This document shows positions 1 to 8,966 of a stretch of DNA of 64,000 bases, piece after piece. Position numbers and translations under genes: made by a program. This stretch comes from Plasticicumulans acidivorans. Lineage in GTDB: Bacteria > Pseudomonadota > Gammaproteobacteria > Competibacterales > Competibacteraceae. Position 1 is the first letter of the stretch, and the number at the start of each line of letters is the position of its first letter. Under the pieces are notes generated by a model that saw nothing but the letters and a program-made list of their open reading frames with translations, was not told where the DNA came from and did no database searches. Location: the NCBI RefSeq assembly GCF_003182095.1, contig NZ_QGTJ01000008.1, forward strand, positions 81,225 to 145,224, read 5' to 3'.

Positions 1-855
1 CCGCTGCTGGCCATCTTCGGCTCCGTCACCTGTCTCGGAGTGGGCACCTCCTGGGCCAAGCACGTGCTGTTTCCGCTGGTCGGTGCCGAGGGCACCACGG
101 CGGTGCGCGTCGGCTTCTCGGCGCTGCTGCTGTGCCTGCTGTGGCGGCCCTGGCGCTGGCGGCTGGCCGCCGCCGATGCCCGCGCGCTGGTCGCGTACGG
201 CGCGGCGCTGGGGGCGATGAACCTGACCTTCTATCTGGCGCTGCGCACGATCCCGTTCGGCGTGGCGGTGGCGATCGAATTCGCCGGGCCGCTGACAGTG
301 GCGCTGCTGGCCTCGCGCCAGCCGCTGGACTTCGCCTGGGTGGTGCTGGCGGTGGCCGGGCTGGGGCTGCTGCTGCCGCTGGGGCAGGTGGTCGGCGCGC
401 TCGATCCGCTCGGCGTGCTCTACGCGCTGGCGGCAGCCGTGTTCTGGGCCATGTACATCCTGTTCGGCAAGCGGGTGGGGCACCTGCACGCCGGGCATTC
501 GGTGGCGCTGGGGCTGACGGTGGCGGCGCTGGTGGTGGTGCCGGTGGGCATGATGCAGGCCGGCGCGGCGCTGTGCTCACCGCTGGTGCTGGGTGTCGGC
601 CTGGGCGTGGCGGCGATTTCCAGTGCGCTGCCGATCTCGCTGGAGATGGTGGCGCTCAAGCGCCTGCCGCCGCAGGCCTTCGGCATCATGATCAGCATGG
701 AGCCGGCGGTGGCCGCGCTGCTGGCGCTGATGCTGCTCGATGAGCAGCTGAGTGCGCTGCAGTGGCTGGCGATCGGGCTGATCGTGACGGCCTCGGCAGG
801 CAGCGCCCTGACGGCGCAGCGGCCGCAGCCGGCCGCGGCCGTCGCCGTCGGCTAG
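1..855 (+). CDS. EamA/DMT-family exporter, RhtA-like (5' end cut by window)
   Basis: Inner-membrane drug/metabolite transporter of the EamA type, probably exporting amino acids or other small metabolites like RhtA (threonine/homoserine). The reading frame is open from base 1 with no start and ends at a TAG at 853-855, so the N-terminus lies outside the window. The visible 284 residues are almost entirely hydrophobic segments alternating with short basic loops. They include a SWAKHVLF stretch early on and a second EamA half beginning around VLYALAAAVFWAMYILFGK. The tail after the last helix is short and Ala/Pro-rich. The substrate cannot be told from sequence; RhtA is the closest family I recognise. 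Confidence 0.85.
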   Translation, partial: PLLAIFGSVTCLGVGTSWAKHVLFPLVGAEGTTAVRVGFSALLLCLLWRPWRWRLAAADARALVAYGAALGAMNLTFYLALRTIPFGVAVAIEFAGPLTVALLASRQPLDFAWVVLAVAGLGLLLPLGQVVGALDPLGVLYALAAAVFWAMYILFGKRVGHLHAGHSVALGLTVAALVVVPVGMMQAGAALCSPLVLGVGLGVAAISSALPISLEMVALKRLPPQAFGIMISMEPAVAALLALMLLDEQLSALQWLAIGLIVTASAGSALTAQRPQPAAAVAVG

Positions 856-871
856 CGCCGCTGCCGCGGAC

Positions 872-1558
872 TCACGGCTCGCTGCGGCGGCGGGCGATCA
901 CCTGCTGGTAGAGGCCGCCGAACACGGTGCGCTGCTGCCAGTCCCAGTCCTGCGCGTGGCTGGCGAAGCTCGCGATCGGCCGCTGCCAGAGGGTAGCGGC
1001 GAAGGGTTCGAGCAGACGGAACACCGTCGCGATCAGCGGTCGCGCCGGGTGCCAGCGCGCCGGGCGGTGATAGTCGACGAACACCGCGAAGCCGCCGGGG
1101 GCGACCGCGGCGAGGGCGTTGTCGACGATGCGCCGCTTGCAGGCGTCGGGCACCTCGTGCAGCAGGAAGAAGCAGACCACCGTATCGAAGTGCGCCGCGA
1201 ACGGCAGCGTGGCGTCGTGGCGGCGGGCGCGGGCGTGCGGGAATTCGGCGAGCTTGCGGCGCACGCCGCGCACCTGCACGGCGGCGGCGTCGATGACTTC
1301 CAGCGCGCCGGCGCGGCGCGCCAGGCGGCGGCTGAAATCACCGTAGACGCAGGCGATCTGCAGCACGCGCGCACCCGGCGCGATCAGCCGCTCGACGCCG
1401 CCCATCAGTCGGGCAGCGTTGCCGAGCAGGATCGAATGCACGGCGACGGGGCGGTCGAACAGCCGCCGTCCCCAGCGGCTGAGGTAGGCCCAGGCGTAAA
1501 CCTCGCGCAGATAGGCGGGCAGGTGCGGGCGGCCGGTCGGGGGGATGGGGGCCGTCAT
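872..1558 (-). CDS. rquA: RquA-like rhodoquinone biosynthesis methyltransferase
   Basis: Class I SAM-methyltransferase fold of 228 aa resembling RquA, the protein that converts ubiquinone into rhodoquinone for anaerobic fumarate respiration. Seen: YLREVYAWAYLS near the N-terminus; LQIACVYGDF where ordinary methyltransferases have the glycine-rich SAM loop; then VIDAAAVQ, CFFLLHEVPD, VFVDYHRP and FRLLEPFAATLW. The degenerate ACVYGD motif I and the FFLLHE and VDYHRP blocks are, from memory, characteristic of RquA. The start at 1558 is preferred because GGAG lies just upstream; an in-frame ATG at 1573 has no such site. It is monocistronic, convergent with the exporter, with a chemoreceptor gene upstream. 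An ordinary UbiE-like methyltransferase is the alternative. Confidence 0.72.
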   Translation of the reverse strand: MTAPIPPTGRPHLPAYLREVYAWAYLSRWGRRLFDRPVAVHSILLGNAARLMGGVERLIAPGARVLQIACVYGDFSRRLARRAGALEVIDAAAVQVRGVRRKLAEFPHARARRHDATLPFAAHFDTVVCFFLLHEVPDACKRRIVDNALAAVAPGGFAVFVDYHRPARWHPARPLIATVFRLLEPFAATLWQRPIASFASHAQDWDWQQRTVFGGLYQQVIARRRSEP

Positions 1559-1669
1559 GGCGACTCCGGTCATGGGGGTAGCGCCGAGTCTACGGGCAGC
1601 GGCGCGCGGGTGTCAGCCGGCGCCGTACCGGCAGCTGTCCGCCGGGGTGTCCGCCCGTGCGGGCCGCGC

Positions 1670-3118
1670 TCAGTAGCGGAAGCGCTGCAGCAGGCCCTGC
1701 AGATTCTGCGCGAGCGCCTGCAGCTGGCTGGCACTGGCGGCCAGCGCCGCGCCCTGGCGGGCGCTGGTTTCAGCGCTCTGTGTGTGCTGGCGCGCGCCCT
1801 GGGTGATGGTGGCACTGCTGTCGGCGGCGGCCGAGATATTGCGGGTGATCGAGCTGGTGACGGCGCTCTGCTGCTCGACCGCGGCGGCGACGCTTTCCTG
1901 CAGCGAGTTGATGTGGGCGATGACATCGCGCATGCCGCGGATCGAGGTGCTGGCCTCGCTGGCCGCGCCCTGGATCGCGGCGATGCTGGTCTCGATGGTG
2001 TTGGTGGCGCTCTGCGTCTGCGCGGCGAGCTCCTTGACCTCACCGGCAACCACGGCAAAGCCCTTGCCGGCCTCGCCGGCACGGGCCGCCTCGATGGTGG
2101 CGTTGAGCGCCAGCAGCCGGGTCTGGTCGGAAATGTCGTTGATCAGGCGGATGACCTGACCGATCTGCTTGCCGCGCTCGTCGAGCTGTTCCATGTGATT
2201 GACGGTGGCCGAGGCATCCTGCAGCGCCTGGCCGGCGACCTGCGCGGCTTCGCCGGCGTTACGGGCGATCTCGCCGACGGCGGCGCTCAGCTGTTCGACG
2301 GCGGCGGCGATCGATTCGAGCTGCGAACGCACCTCCTCGACCGCCTGCAGCGCTGCCCGGCTGCGCTCGGTGCCGCCGTGCGCCTGTTCGTCGATGGTGT
2401 GCGACAGCGTCTGCAGCTTGCCGGCTTCCTCGCCCAGCGCCGCGGCGCTGTCACCGAGGTGGCGCAGCTGCTCGCGCTGCCAGTGCAGCAGGCGCTCGAT
2501 GCCGGCGCCGAGACGGCCGATGGCGTCGTCACCACGGATCTCGATGCGGCCGGTCAGATCGCCGGCGCTGGCGGCCTCGACGCCGCGCAGCAGCGCACCC
2601 ACCTGCTGCTCCAGCTGTTCGCTGTGCGCGTGTTCGCGCTGGCGGGCGTCCTCGATCAGCCGCGCGTTGCGCTGCGTGGCGGTGACATCGTCCCAGCAGA
2701 CGATGTAGCCGAGCAGGCGCGACTCGTGCTCGATGGCGCTGATGTCGGTGCGCAGCGTGGTCTCGCCGAAGCTGAAGATGGCGTGGCGCGGCAGCGTCTC
2801 GCGGTAGTTGCGCAGGATCGTCTCGATGCGTGCCGGGTCGCGGTGAAAACGGTGGATCGAGCCGTGCAGCAGCTCCTCGACGCCGATGCCGAAGGTCTTG
2901 CGGATTTCGCCGCCGAGCGTGCGCGCGGTCTTCAGCGCGGCGGCGTTGGCGTAGACCAGGTTCAGCTCGGTGTCGGCGATGAAGATGTTGGCCTGCGCGG
3001 CGTCGAGGCAGGCGCGCAGTCCGCCGATGCTGTCGAGCAGGCCGGCCGGTTTTTCGGCCGCTGCCGGCGTGACCGGCGGTGCTGGTTCCGCTTCTCGATT
3101 GAACCAATGACTGAGCAT
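1670..3118 (-). CDS. soluble PAS-domain methyl-accepting chemotaxis protein
   Basis: Cytoplasmic chemoreceptor of 482 aa. It has no transmembrane segment. A PAS-type sensor fills roughly residues 30-155 ([16 protein letters not shown], then [12 protein letters not shown] at its end). A short HAMP-like helical segment follows ([14 protein letters not shown]), then a long Ala/Gln-rich coiled coil with the MCP signalling hairpin ([26 protein letters not shown]). These features indicate signalling through CheA/CheW to flagella or another output. The ATG at 3118 is preceded by a strong GAGAGAGG site; an in-frame start ten codons upstream is less likely. No other chemotaxis genes are nearby, so it is an orphan receptor. 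Sensor ligand unknown; a bound flavin or haem is possible for PAS but not visible. Confidence 0.93.
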   Translation of the reverse strand: MLSHWFNREAEPAPPVTPAAAEKPAGLLDSIGGLRACLDAAQANIFIADTELNLVYANAAALKTARTLGGEIRKTFGIGVEELLHGSIHRFHRDPARIETILRNYRETLPRHAIFSFGETTLRTDISAIEHESRLLGYIVCWDDVTATQRNARLIEDARQREHAHSEQLEQQVGALLRGVEAASAGDLTGRIEIRGDDAIGRLGAGIERLLHWQREQLRHLGDSAAALGEEAGKLQTLSHTIDEQAHGGTERSRAALQAVEEVRSQLESIAAAVEQLSAAVGEIARNAGEAAQVAGQALQDASATVNHMEQLDERGKQIGQVIRLINDISDQTRLLALNATIEAARAGEAGKGFAVVAGEVKELAAQTQSATNTIETSIAAIQGAASEASTSIRGMRDVIAHINSLQESVAAAVEQQSAVTSSITRNISAAADSSATITQGARQHTQSAETSARQGAALAASASQLQALAQNLQGLLQRFRY

Positions 3119-3284
3119 CACACACCTCTCTCCGGATGTTCCAAGCATGGTCAGCGGCCGCCCTGCGCCGGGGCGGCCGGTATCAATCAGACAGTATTAG
3201 TCGAGCGCTTGCCGTGCGCAGGACTGTCGCCACGCGGCCGCAGACCTCGACGGCCGTGGCCGGGAGCGGTGCCGTGCGGTTGGC

Positions 3285-4163
3285 TCAGGGCGCTGCCGGC
3301 CCGGCCGCGAGAAAGCGCTGCAGGCCGCGGGAGCGAAAACCGGCACGGTGCAGCAGCAGGTGGAAGGGGCGCTGCAGTGCCAGCCACGGTGTGTTGAGCA
3401 CGCACAGCGTGCCGCGCTGCAGCGCCTCGGCGAGTGCCAGCCGCGACAGGCAGGAGACGCCGAAGCCGCTTTCCAGCAGGCGCTTGATCGCTTCGCTGTC
3501 ACCGAGTTCGAGCACCAGGCGGATCGGACCGAGGGCGCTGCTCAGTGCGTGTTCGGCGACTTCGCGCGTGCCGGAGCCGGGCTCGCGCAGCACCCAGTCG
3601 GCGGCGGCCAGATCGGCCGGCGTCGGCGCCGCCAGTGCCGCCAGCGGGTGGCTCGGCGCCACGCACACGCACAGCTCGTCATCGCGCCAGTGCTGCGCCT
3701 CGATCTGCGGGTGCGCGCAGTGGCCCTCGACGAAACCGGCATCGACCTCGCCGCGGGCGACGGCGTCGATGACGTGTTCGGTATTGCTGACCTGCAGCGT
3801 GAAACGGCTGCCGGGCCAGCGCGTCAGGCAGTGGCCGATCTGCGCCGGCAGCAGGTATTTGCCGATGGTGGTGCTGGCGGCGAGGCGCAGTTCGATGGCT
3901 TCGCCGGTCGCCAGCGTCTCCAGTTCGCGGGCGCGGTCGAGCAGGCCGTCGGCATGCGCCAGCACCTCGCGGCCGTGGGCATTGAGCACCAGGCGCTTGC
4001 CGAAGCGATCGAACAACCGGCTGCCGAGCTGGGTTTCGAGTTCGGCGAGCGCCGCGCTGGCCGCCGATTGCGACAGGCCGATCGCGGCGGCGGCCTGGGT
4101 GACGTTCTCGCGGCGGGCGATGGCGACGAAGACTTCGAGCTGACGCAGCGTGAGGCGGAGCAT
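3285..4163 (-). CDS. LysR-family regulator, YeiE-like, divergent from yeiH-type gene
   Basis: LysR-type transcriptional regulator of 292 aa. The N-terminal winged helix-turn-helix is clear (LRQLEVFVAIARRENVTQAA, then GLSQSAASAALAELE), followed by a LysR substrate-binding domain with the usual hinge (LRLAASTTIGKYLLP). It is divergently transcribed from a YeiH-family gene with a shared 116-bp intergenic region. That is the arrangement seen for YeiE/YeiH in enterobacteria, so it probably controls that transporter. The intergenic region holds an AT-rich TTAT-N4-ATAA inverted repeat near 4182-4193, a candidate operator. The effector is not visible; sulfur oxyanions are suggested only by the YeiE comparison. 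Confidence 0.9.
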   Translation of the reverse strand: MLRLTLRQLEVFVAIARRENVTQAAAAIGLSQSAASAALAELETQLGSRLFDRFGKRLVLNAHGREVLAHADGLLDRARELETLATGEAIELRLAASTTIGKYLLPAQIGHCLTRWPGSRFTLQVSNTEHVIDAVARGEVDAGFVEGHCAHPQIEAQHWRDDELCVCVAPSHPLAALAAPTPADLAAADWVLREPGSGTREVAEHALSSALGPIRLVLELGDSEAIKRLLESGFGVSCLSRLALAEALQRGTLCVLNTPWLALQRPFHLLLHRAGFRSRGLQRFLAAGPAAP

Positions 4164-4279
4164 GGCGGGCGTGCTTAGTGGTTATATCGATAAGTCAAAA
4201 CAGAATAATCCGTTTCTCCACTGACGCGGCGCTGCGCAAGCTGGCGGCCATCGTTCACGTTCGCTGGAGGGATTCTTCG
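4164..4279. promoter_or_regulatory. divergent promoter region, LysR/yeiH-type pair
   Basis: This 116-bp region separates the divergent LysR and YeiH-type genes. It contains a short AT-rich island (around 4180-4210) in otherwise GC-rich sequence, with TTAT and ATAA arms four bases apart around ATCG. LysR-type regulators usually bind such T-N11-A-like sites between divergent genes. A GGAGG at 4266-4270 serves the plus-strand gene. No clear -35/-10 pair could be assigned by eye. Confidence 0.45.
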
Positions 4280-5284
4280 ATGACCACTGCTCATGCCGCC
4301 CGCCGCCCGCGCGCCGCCGGCCTCGTCCTCGTCGCGGCCGTGGCCGCCGTCGCCGCGCTGCTGGCCGCCCGCCCGGCCGTGCAGCAGGCCGGGCTCGGCG
4401 CGCTGACGTTGGCCATTCTGCTCGGCATCCTCGCCGGCAACACCGTGTTTCCGCGCCTGGCGACGCACTGCGCCAGCGGTGTCGACTTCGCTCGCGGTCC
4501 GCTGCTGCGCCTGGGCATCGTGCTGTTCGGGCTCAAGGTCAGCTTCCAGCAGATCGCCGGGCTCGGCTGGCAGGTGGTGGCGATCGACGCCTGCGTCGTC
4601 GCCGGCATCTTCACGCTCGGCTGGTGGCTCGGCACCCGGCTGTTCGGACTGGACCGGGAGACGGCGATGCTGGTCGGTGCCGGCAGCGCGATCTGCGGTG
4701 CGGCGGCGGTGCTCGCCACCGAGCCGGTGCTGAAGGCGCCGGCGCACAAGGTCGCCGTCGCCGTCGCCACGGTGGTGATCTTCGGCACGCTGGCGATGTT
4801 CGCCTGGCCGCTGGCGTATCCGCACCTGGGCCTCGATGAACGTGCCTACGGCGTGCTCGCCGGCTCGACGATCCACGAGGTCGCGCAGGTGGTGGTCGCC
4901 GGGCGGGCGATCGGCGAGCAGGCGGCGGCCGATGCCGTCATCGTCAAGATGATGCGGGTGATGCTGCTCGCGCCGTTCCTGCTGCTGCTGTCGTGGCGGC
5001 TGGCGCCGGCCGGCGAGCGTGCGCAGCGGGTGACGATCCCGTGGTTCGCCGTGCTGTTCATCGTCGCCAGCGGCGTCAATTCGCTCGGCGTGCTGCCGGC
5101 GGCGCTCAAGGACGGGCTGCTGACGCTCGACACCGCGCTGCTGGCGATGGCGATGGCCGCGCTCGGCCTGCGCACCCACGCCGGCGCGCTGCGCCAGGCC
5201 GGCCTGCGCCCGCTGGCGCTGGCGGCGACACTGGCGCTGATCCTCGCCGGCGGCGGCTACCTGCTCAACCGCGTGCTGCTGTAG
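4280..5284 (+). CDS. yeiH: YeiH-family putative sulfate/sulfonate exporter
   Basis: Integral membrane protein of 334 aa in the YeiH/YadS-type putative sulfate exporter family (Cons_hypoth698). About ten hydrophobic segments are visible. Family-like blocks include LTLAILLGILAGN, GIVLFGLKVSFQQI, VGAGSAICGAAAVLATEPV and STIHEVAQVVVAG. The ATG at 4280 sits nine bases after GGAGG, so an in-frame upstream extension is rejected. It pairs with the divergent LysR gene. Its end comes ten bases before the convergent hemL stop, with no visible terminator between. Function in this family is mostly inferred; substrate export of sulfur oxyanions is not proven by the sequence. Confidence 0.88.
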   Translation: MTTAHAARRPRAAGLVLVAAVAAVAALLAARPAVQQAGLGALTLAILLGILAGNTVFPRLATHCASGVDFARGPLLRLGIVLFGLKVSFQQIAGLGWQVVAIDACVVAGIFTLGWWLGTRLFGLDRETAMLVGAGSAICGAAAVLATEPVLKAPAHKVAVAVATVVIFGTLAMFAWPLAYPHLGLDERAYGVLAGSTIHEVAQVVVAGRAIGEQAAADAVIVKMMRVMLLAPFLLLLSWRLAPAGERAQRVTIPWFAVLFIVASGVNSLGVLPAALKDGLLTLDTALLAMAMAALGLRTHAGALRQAGLRPLALAATLALILAGGGYLLNRVLL

Positions 5285-5293
5285 GCGCGGTGC

Positions 5294-6577
5294 TCAGCCG
5301 ATGCGGGCGAACACCCGGCCGGCGGCGGCGACGGTGGCATCGATGTCGGCCTCGGTATGCGCCGAGCTGAGGAAGCCGGCTTCGAAGGCCGACGGCGCCA
5401 GGTACACGCCCTCGTCGAGCATGCCGTGGAAGAAGCGCTTGAAGCGCTCGGTGTCGCAGGCGGTGGCTTCGGCATAGCAGCTCACCGACGGCCGTTCGGT
5501 GAAGAAAAAGCCGAACATGCCGCCGGCGCGGTTGGTGCACAGCGGAATGCCGGCGTCGCGGGCGGCTGTTTCCAGGCCGCGGCACAGGCGCTCGGTCAGG
5601 GCGCTCAGGCGCTCGTGGAAGCCCTCGGCGCAGAGCAGCTCCAGCGTCGCCAGGCCGGCGGCCATCGCCACCGGATTACCGGACAGCGTACCGGCCTGAT
5701 AGACCGGGCCGAGCGGCGAGAGCTTTTCCATGATCGCGCGCTTGCCGCCGAAGGCACCGACCGGCATGCCGCCGCCGATGATCTTGCCGAGCGTGGTCAT
5801 GTCCGGGGTGATGCCGTAGTACTGCTGGGCGCCGCCGCGGGCGACGCGAAAGCCGGTCATCACCTCATCGAAGATCAGCACCGCGCCGCTGGCGTCGCAC
5901 TGCGCGCGCAGCGCTTCAAGGAAGCCCGGCTGCGGCGGGATGCAGTTCATGTTGCCGGCCACCGGCTCGACGATGACGCCGGCGATCTGCGCACCGTATT
6001 CCTGGAAGCAGGCTTCGAGCGCGGCGATGTCGTTGTAGGGCAGGGTCAGCGTGTGCTGCGCCAGCTCGGCCGGCACGCCCGGCGAGGTCGGCACGCCGAG
6101 CGTGAGCATGCCGGAGCCGGCCTTGACCAGCAGCGAGTCGGAATGGCCGTGGTAGCAGCCCTCGAACTTGACGATCTTGTCGCGCCCGGTGTAGCCGCGG
6201 GCGATGCGGATCGCGCTCATCGTCGCCTCGGTGCCCGAGGAGCACATGCGCAGCAGCTCGATCGACGGCACCAGCTCGATGACCTTCCTGGCGACCACGG
6301 TCTCGATCGCCGTCGGCGCGCCGAAGGACAGGCCGTGGCGGGCGGCTTCGATCACCGCGCCGATGATCTGCGGGTGCGCATGACCGGCAATCATCGGCCC
6401 CCAGGAGCCGACGTAGTCGATGTAGCGGCGGTCGTCCTCGTCGATCAGGTAGGCACCTTCACCACGCTTGAAGAACACCGGCGTGCCGCCGACGCCGCGA
6501 AACGCGCGCACCGGCGAGTTCACACCACCGGGAATCACGGTCTGGGCTTCGGCGAAGAGTTCTGCGGAACGGCTCAT
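5294..6577 (-). CDS. hemL: glutamate-1-semialdehyde 2,1-aminomutase
   Basis: PLP-dependent aminomutase of 427 aa converting glutamate-1-semialdehyde to 5-aminolevulinate, the last step of the C5 route into haem, sirohaem and cobalamin. Length is typical. Seen: [11 protein letters not shown] at the N-terminus, [14 protein letters not shown] (cofactor phosphate region), [14 protein letters not shown], and [18 protein letters not shown] carrying the Schiff-base lysine. Cytosolic. It stands alone, convergent with the yeiH-type gene. The acyl-carrier-like gene lies upstream in the same direction with a 105-bp gap, so an operon is possible but unproven. Use of HemL rather than ALA synthase points to beta/gammaproteobacteria rather than alpha. 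Confidence 0.98.
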   Translation of the reverse strand: MSRSAELFAEAQTVIPGGVNSPVRAFRGVGGTPVFFKRGEGAYLIDEDDRRYIDYVGSWGPMIAGHAHPQIIGAVIEAARHGLSFGAPTAIETVVARKVIELVPSIELLRMCSSGTEATMSAIRIARGYTGRDKIVKFEGCYHGHSDSLLVKAGSGMLTLGVPTSPGVPAELAQHTLTLPYNDIAALEACFQEYGAQIAGVIVEPVAGNMNCIPPQPGFLEALRAQCDASGAVLIFDEVMTGFRVARGGAQQYYGITPDMTTLGKIIGGGMPVGAFGGKRAIMEKLSPLGPVYQAGTLSGNPVAMAAGLATLELLCAEGFHERLSALTERLCRGLETAARDAGIPLCTNRAGGMFGFFFTERPSVSCYAEATACDTERFKRFFHGMLDEGVYLAPSAFEAGFLSSAHTEADIDATVAAAGRVFARIG

Positions 6578-6682
6578 GGCGGGTAAATCCTGTCGTTGAC
6601 CAAGGCGGCGGGCGGCCGCACGGGGGGCTTATTTGACCGCAGCGCCGGCGTGCAGCGCAAAAGCCGCTGGCCGCGCAGGTTT

Positions 6683-7351
6683 TCAGTCGAGGCCGAGGTC
6701 CCTGACGAAATGCTGGTCCGGGTGGATCTGCTCGGCCGGCAGGTCGCACTGGCATGCGGTGATCTGGATCACCGTGTGCAGGATGTCGTCGAGGGTCCAG
6801 GGCGTGTGCGGCAGGTGTACGTGGGGCAGCAGTGCGGCGAGCGTGTTCAGCGCCGGCGGTACCACGCGGGCCAGTTTCTGCGCCAGCACCTCGCCGGTCA
6901 GCCAGCTCAGCATCCATGCCAGCGGCAGCAGCCACGGCGAGGCGCCCGCCGCCAGCAGCAGGGTGGTGGCGACCAGCGCCAGGCCGGCATTGAGGCGGTA
7001 ATACAGCGAGCGCTCGCACTGCAGTTCGGGCAGGTGGCCGGCGCACAGCGCCTGGCGCAGCTGTCGCCACTGCGCGCGCATGTCATCGCCTTTGAGAAAG
7101 GCGTGGACGGGCGCCTCGGGGCGTATCTGTCGGCGGCGGGCGCCGAACTGGCGCATCAGCACCGAACGGAGGTGATGAAAACGGCGCTGGCTGTCGCAGC
7201 ACTGCGGTCGGGGCGGCGCTTCGCCGAGGCGGCGGTGGAGGTACTGCGCCAGCTGGCGCGGCGTGACCAGCATCCCGGCATCGCCGTCGGGGATGTCGAT
7301 CGCGAAGGTTTCTTCCACGCAAAGCAGCAGCTCTACGCCGTCCAGACCCAT
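6683..7351 (-). CDS. membrane protein with split acyl-carrier-protein-like halves
   Basis: Protein of 222 aa that I recognise only by its parts. The N-terminus (GLDGVELLLCVEETF, AIDIPD, TPRQLAQYLHRRL) matches helices II-IV of an acyl carrier protein, but with Gly where the phosphopantetheine serine should be. The C-terminus (TLDDILHTVIQIT, LPAEQIHPDQHFVRDLGLD) matches helix I and the loop that normally precede that serine, and the protein stops there. Between them are two hydrophobic segments (about residues 120-160). The order is thus that of a circularly permuted ACP wrapped around a membrane anchor. ATG 7351 has AAGGAA upstream. Related small genes exist in proteobacteria, usually labelled acyl carrier protein; function unknown, no attachment site seen. 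Confidence 0.6.
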   Translation of the reverse strand: MGLDGVELLLCVEETFAIDIPDGDAGMLVTPRQLAQYLHRRLGEAPPRPQCCDSQRRFHHLRSVLMRQFGARRRQIRPEAPVHAFLKGDDMRAQWRQLRQALCAGHLPELQCERSLYYRLNAGLALVATTLLLAAGASPWLLPLAWMLSWLTGEVLAQKLARVVPPALNTLAALLPHVHLPHTPWTLDDILHTVIQITACQCDLPAEQIHPDQHFVRDLGLD

Positions 7352-7910
7352 TGTCGTGTTCCTTGCTCGGCTGCCCGCCGGCCTCATGTGTACGCAGTAC
7401 ACCGTGGTTGCACCCGCTGGCGTGAATGCCGGCACCGCGCTGCGCTGCGTATGGAAATAGCAAAACCTGGTGCTGCCGCCACCGTGCCCGCGGCTGTCGC
7501 CGCTGCTCGGTGGTGTCGGTGGCGCTGGTAGCCGCTGCCTGGGGGTGTGGTGGCGCGAGTTGCGGCGGGCGGCGTGTCGTTGGCGCCCGGCGTGTGCAGC
7601 GGACACGGGCATAAAAGAGGTTCTGGGTGTTAGTTATTTTTACTTCATAAGTGTTTTTGTCAGGTTTTAAATTAAATAAAAACAATGCGTTGTTTAATTG
7701 GTATTTGTTTTGCTTGTGCAGTGTATGAATTAAAACTCGACAAGTTTCGAGTCGTCTGTCGAGCTGACGGCGAAGTCTCGATTAAAGATCTGCCGGGAAT
7801 GTTTTGTTTGTAAAACAGCAGCTTGTTTTTTGGCTGTTGGCTTTTCGATGATTTGAATAACGCTGGCAAAACAATTTTTTAAATCTTTTTACTTTCTGGA
7901 GTATTGAAAG
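7352..7910. promoter_or_regulatory. 559-bp intergenic region with AT-rich leader before PEP-CTERM gene
   Basis: The left half is ordinary GC-rich sequence without a convincing gene. From about 7612 to 7905 the base composition changes sharply to AT-rich runs (TTTTTACTTC, TTAAATTAAATAAAAAC, AACAATTTTTTAAATC), immediately before the nidogen-like PEP-CTERM gene. GGAG at 7898-7901 is its ribosome site. I looked for a sigma-54 type GG-N10-GC element, known for some PEP-CTERM genes, and did not find a clean one. The long leader could hold the promoter and an untranslated regulatory RNA, but no specific structure was recognised. Confidence 0.5.
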
Positions 7911-8741
7911 ATGAATGCGGGTGTGTTTTCCAAGCTGGCCCAGACGGCAACGGTGTTTCTGGCGCTCAGCGCGCCTGTGCAACTGGCGCATGCCGGTGCG
8001 ATCCATGACGCTGGTTTGTTCACGACGGTGTTTCCCGCCAATGACGACGGCTCCGTCGGCCCGGTTGGCATCGGCTTCACGATCGACTTCTACGGCGAGT
8101 CGTACAGCAGCCTGTACGTCAACAACAACGGCAACGTCACCTTCGACAGCGCGCTCGGTACCTACACGCCGTATGGCATCACCGGCGGTTCGCTGTCGAT
8201 GCTGGCGCCGTTCTTCGCTGATGTCTGGACGTACGCCGATGTCGGCTCGCCGATTCAGGAAGTGACCTACGGCACCAGCACCATCGACGGTCATGCGGTG
8301 TTCGGCGTCAACTGGATCAACGTCGGTTACTTCGCCGACAGCAGCGGCAGCAAGCTCAACAGCTTCCAGCTGATCATCACCGACCGTTCGGATCTCGGTG
8401 CCGGCAATTTCGACTTCGAGTTCAACTACGACACGATCGCCTGGGAGACCGGTAGTGCCAGCGGTGGCGTCGACGGCCTCGGCGGTACCTCGGCGCATGT
8501 CGGCTGGACCAACGGTGCCGGTACCTACCAGGAATTCACCGGCTCCGGCGTCAACGGCGCTCTCCTCGACACGGGCAGCGATGCGCTGGTCGACGGTTCG
8601 CTGAATTCGACGACGGCGGGCCAGTACGTGTTCCAGGTGCGCAACGGCCAGGTCGTCACGACGCCGGTGCCGGAGCCGGCCACGGTGCTGCTGTTCGGCC
8701 TCGGGCTGGCCGGCGCCCTGCGTCTGCGCCGCAAGGCCTGA
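7911..8741 (+). CDS. PEP-CTERM protein with nidogen-like extracellular domain
   Basis: Exported surface protein of 276 aa. A signal peptide ends near LAHAGA. Most of the chain is a nidogen-like (NIDO) domain: SLYVNNNGNVTFDS, LAPFFADVWT, FGVNWINVGYF, FQLIITDRSD and GGTSAHVGWTNG follow its usual order. The C-terminus is a PEP-CTERM sorting signal: VPEPATVLLFGLGLAGALRLRRKA contains the Pro-Glu-Pro motif, a membrane segment and basic tail processed by exosortase. No exosortase gene is in the window, so it must be elsewhere. PEP-CTERM proteins are generally tied to exopolysaccharide and floc or biofilm formation. GGAG lies nine bases before the ATG, and a strong terminator follows the gene, so it is monocistronic. 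Confidence 0.93.
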   Translation: MNAGVFSKLAQTATVFLALSAPVQLAHAGAIHDAGLFTTVFPANDDGSVGPVGIGFTIDFYGESYSSLYVNNNGNVTFDSALGTYTPYGITGGSLSMLAPFFADVWTYADVGSPIQEVTYGTSTIDGHAVFGVNWINVGYFADSSGSKLNSFQLIITDRSDLGAGNFDFEFNYDTIAWETGSASGGVDGLGGTSAHVGWTNGAGTYQEFTGSGVNGALLDTGSDALVDGSLNSTTAGQYVFQVRNGQVVTTPVPEPATVLLFGLGLAGALRLRRKA

Positions 8742-8771
8742 TCGGCTGCGGACCCGGCACGTCCGAGCGTG

Positions 8772-8797
8772 ACGGCGGCCATCCGGCCGCCGTTTTT
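8772..8797 (+). terminator. rho-independent terminator after nidogen-like PEP-CTERM gene
   Basis: A perfect 9-bp stem (ACGGCGGCC pairing with GGCCGCCGT), 4-base loop ATCC, then a T run. It lies 30 bases after the stop of the PEP-CTERM gene. Confidence 0.93.
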
Positions 8798-8966
8798 CTT
8801 TGGCTGGATCCGAGTGCGGCCGTTGGGGCGAGCGTCAGCGCTGCTTGCCTCTGTATGACACATATGCCAGGGGCTCTTGCCAGCACCTGTCTCAGGTCAA
8901 GCACGCTGACGGTCGCATGTGGACAATGGCGTCCGCCCGCTTCGGGGCGTTTGCAGGTTGGGATGT

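Noticed and set aside
956..3397. Very long plus-strand reading frame opposite the RquA-like and chemoreceptor genes
   Set aside because: Repetitive Arg/Ala/Gly composition typical of antisense frames in GC-rich DNA; the minus-strand genes have clear domains.
7700..7905. Sigma-54 promoter before the PEP-CTERM gene
   Set aside because: No GG-N10-GC pair with good flanks was found in the leader.
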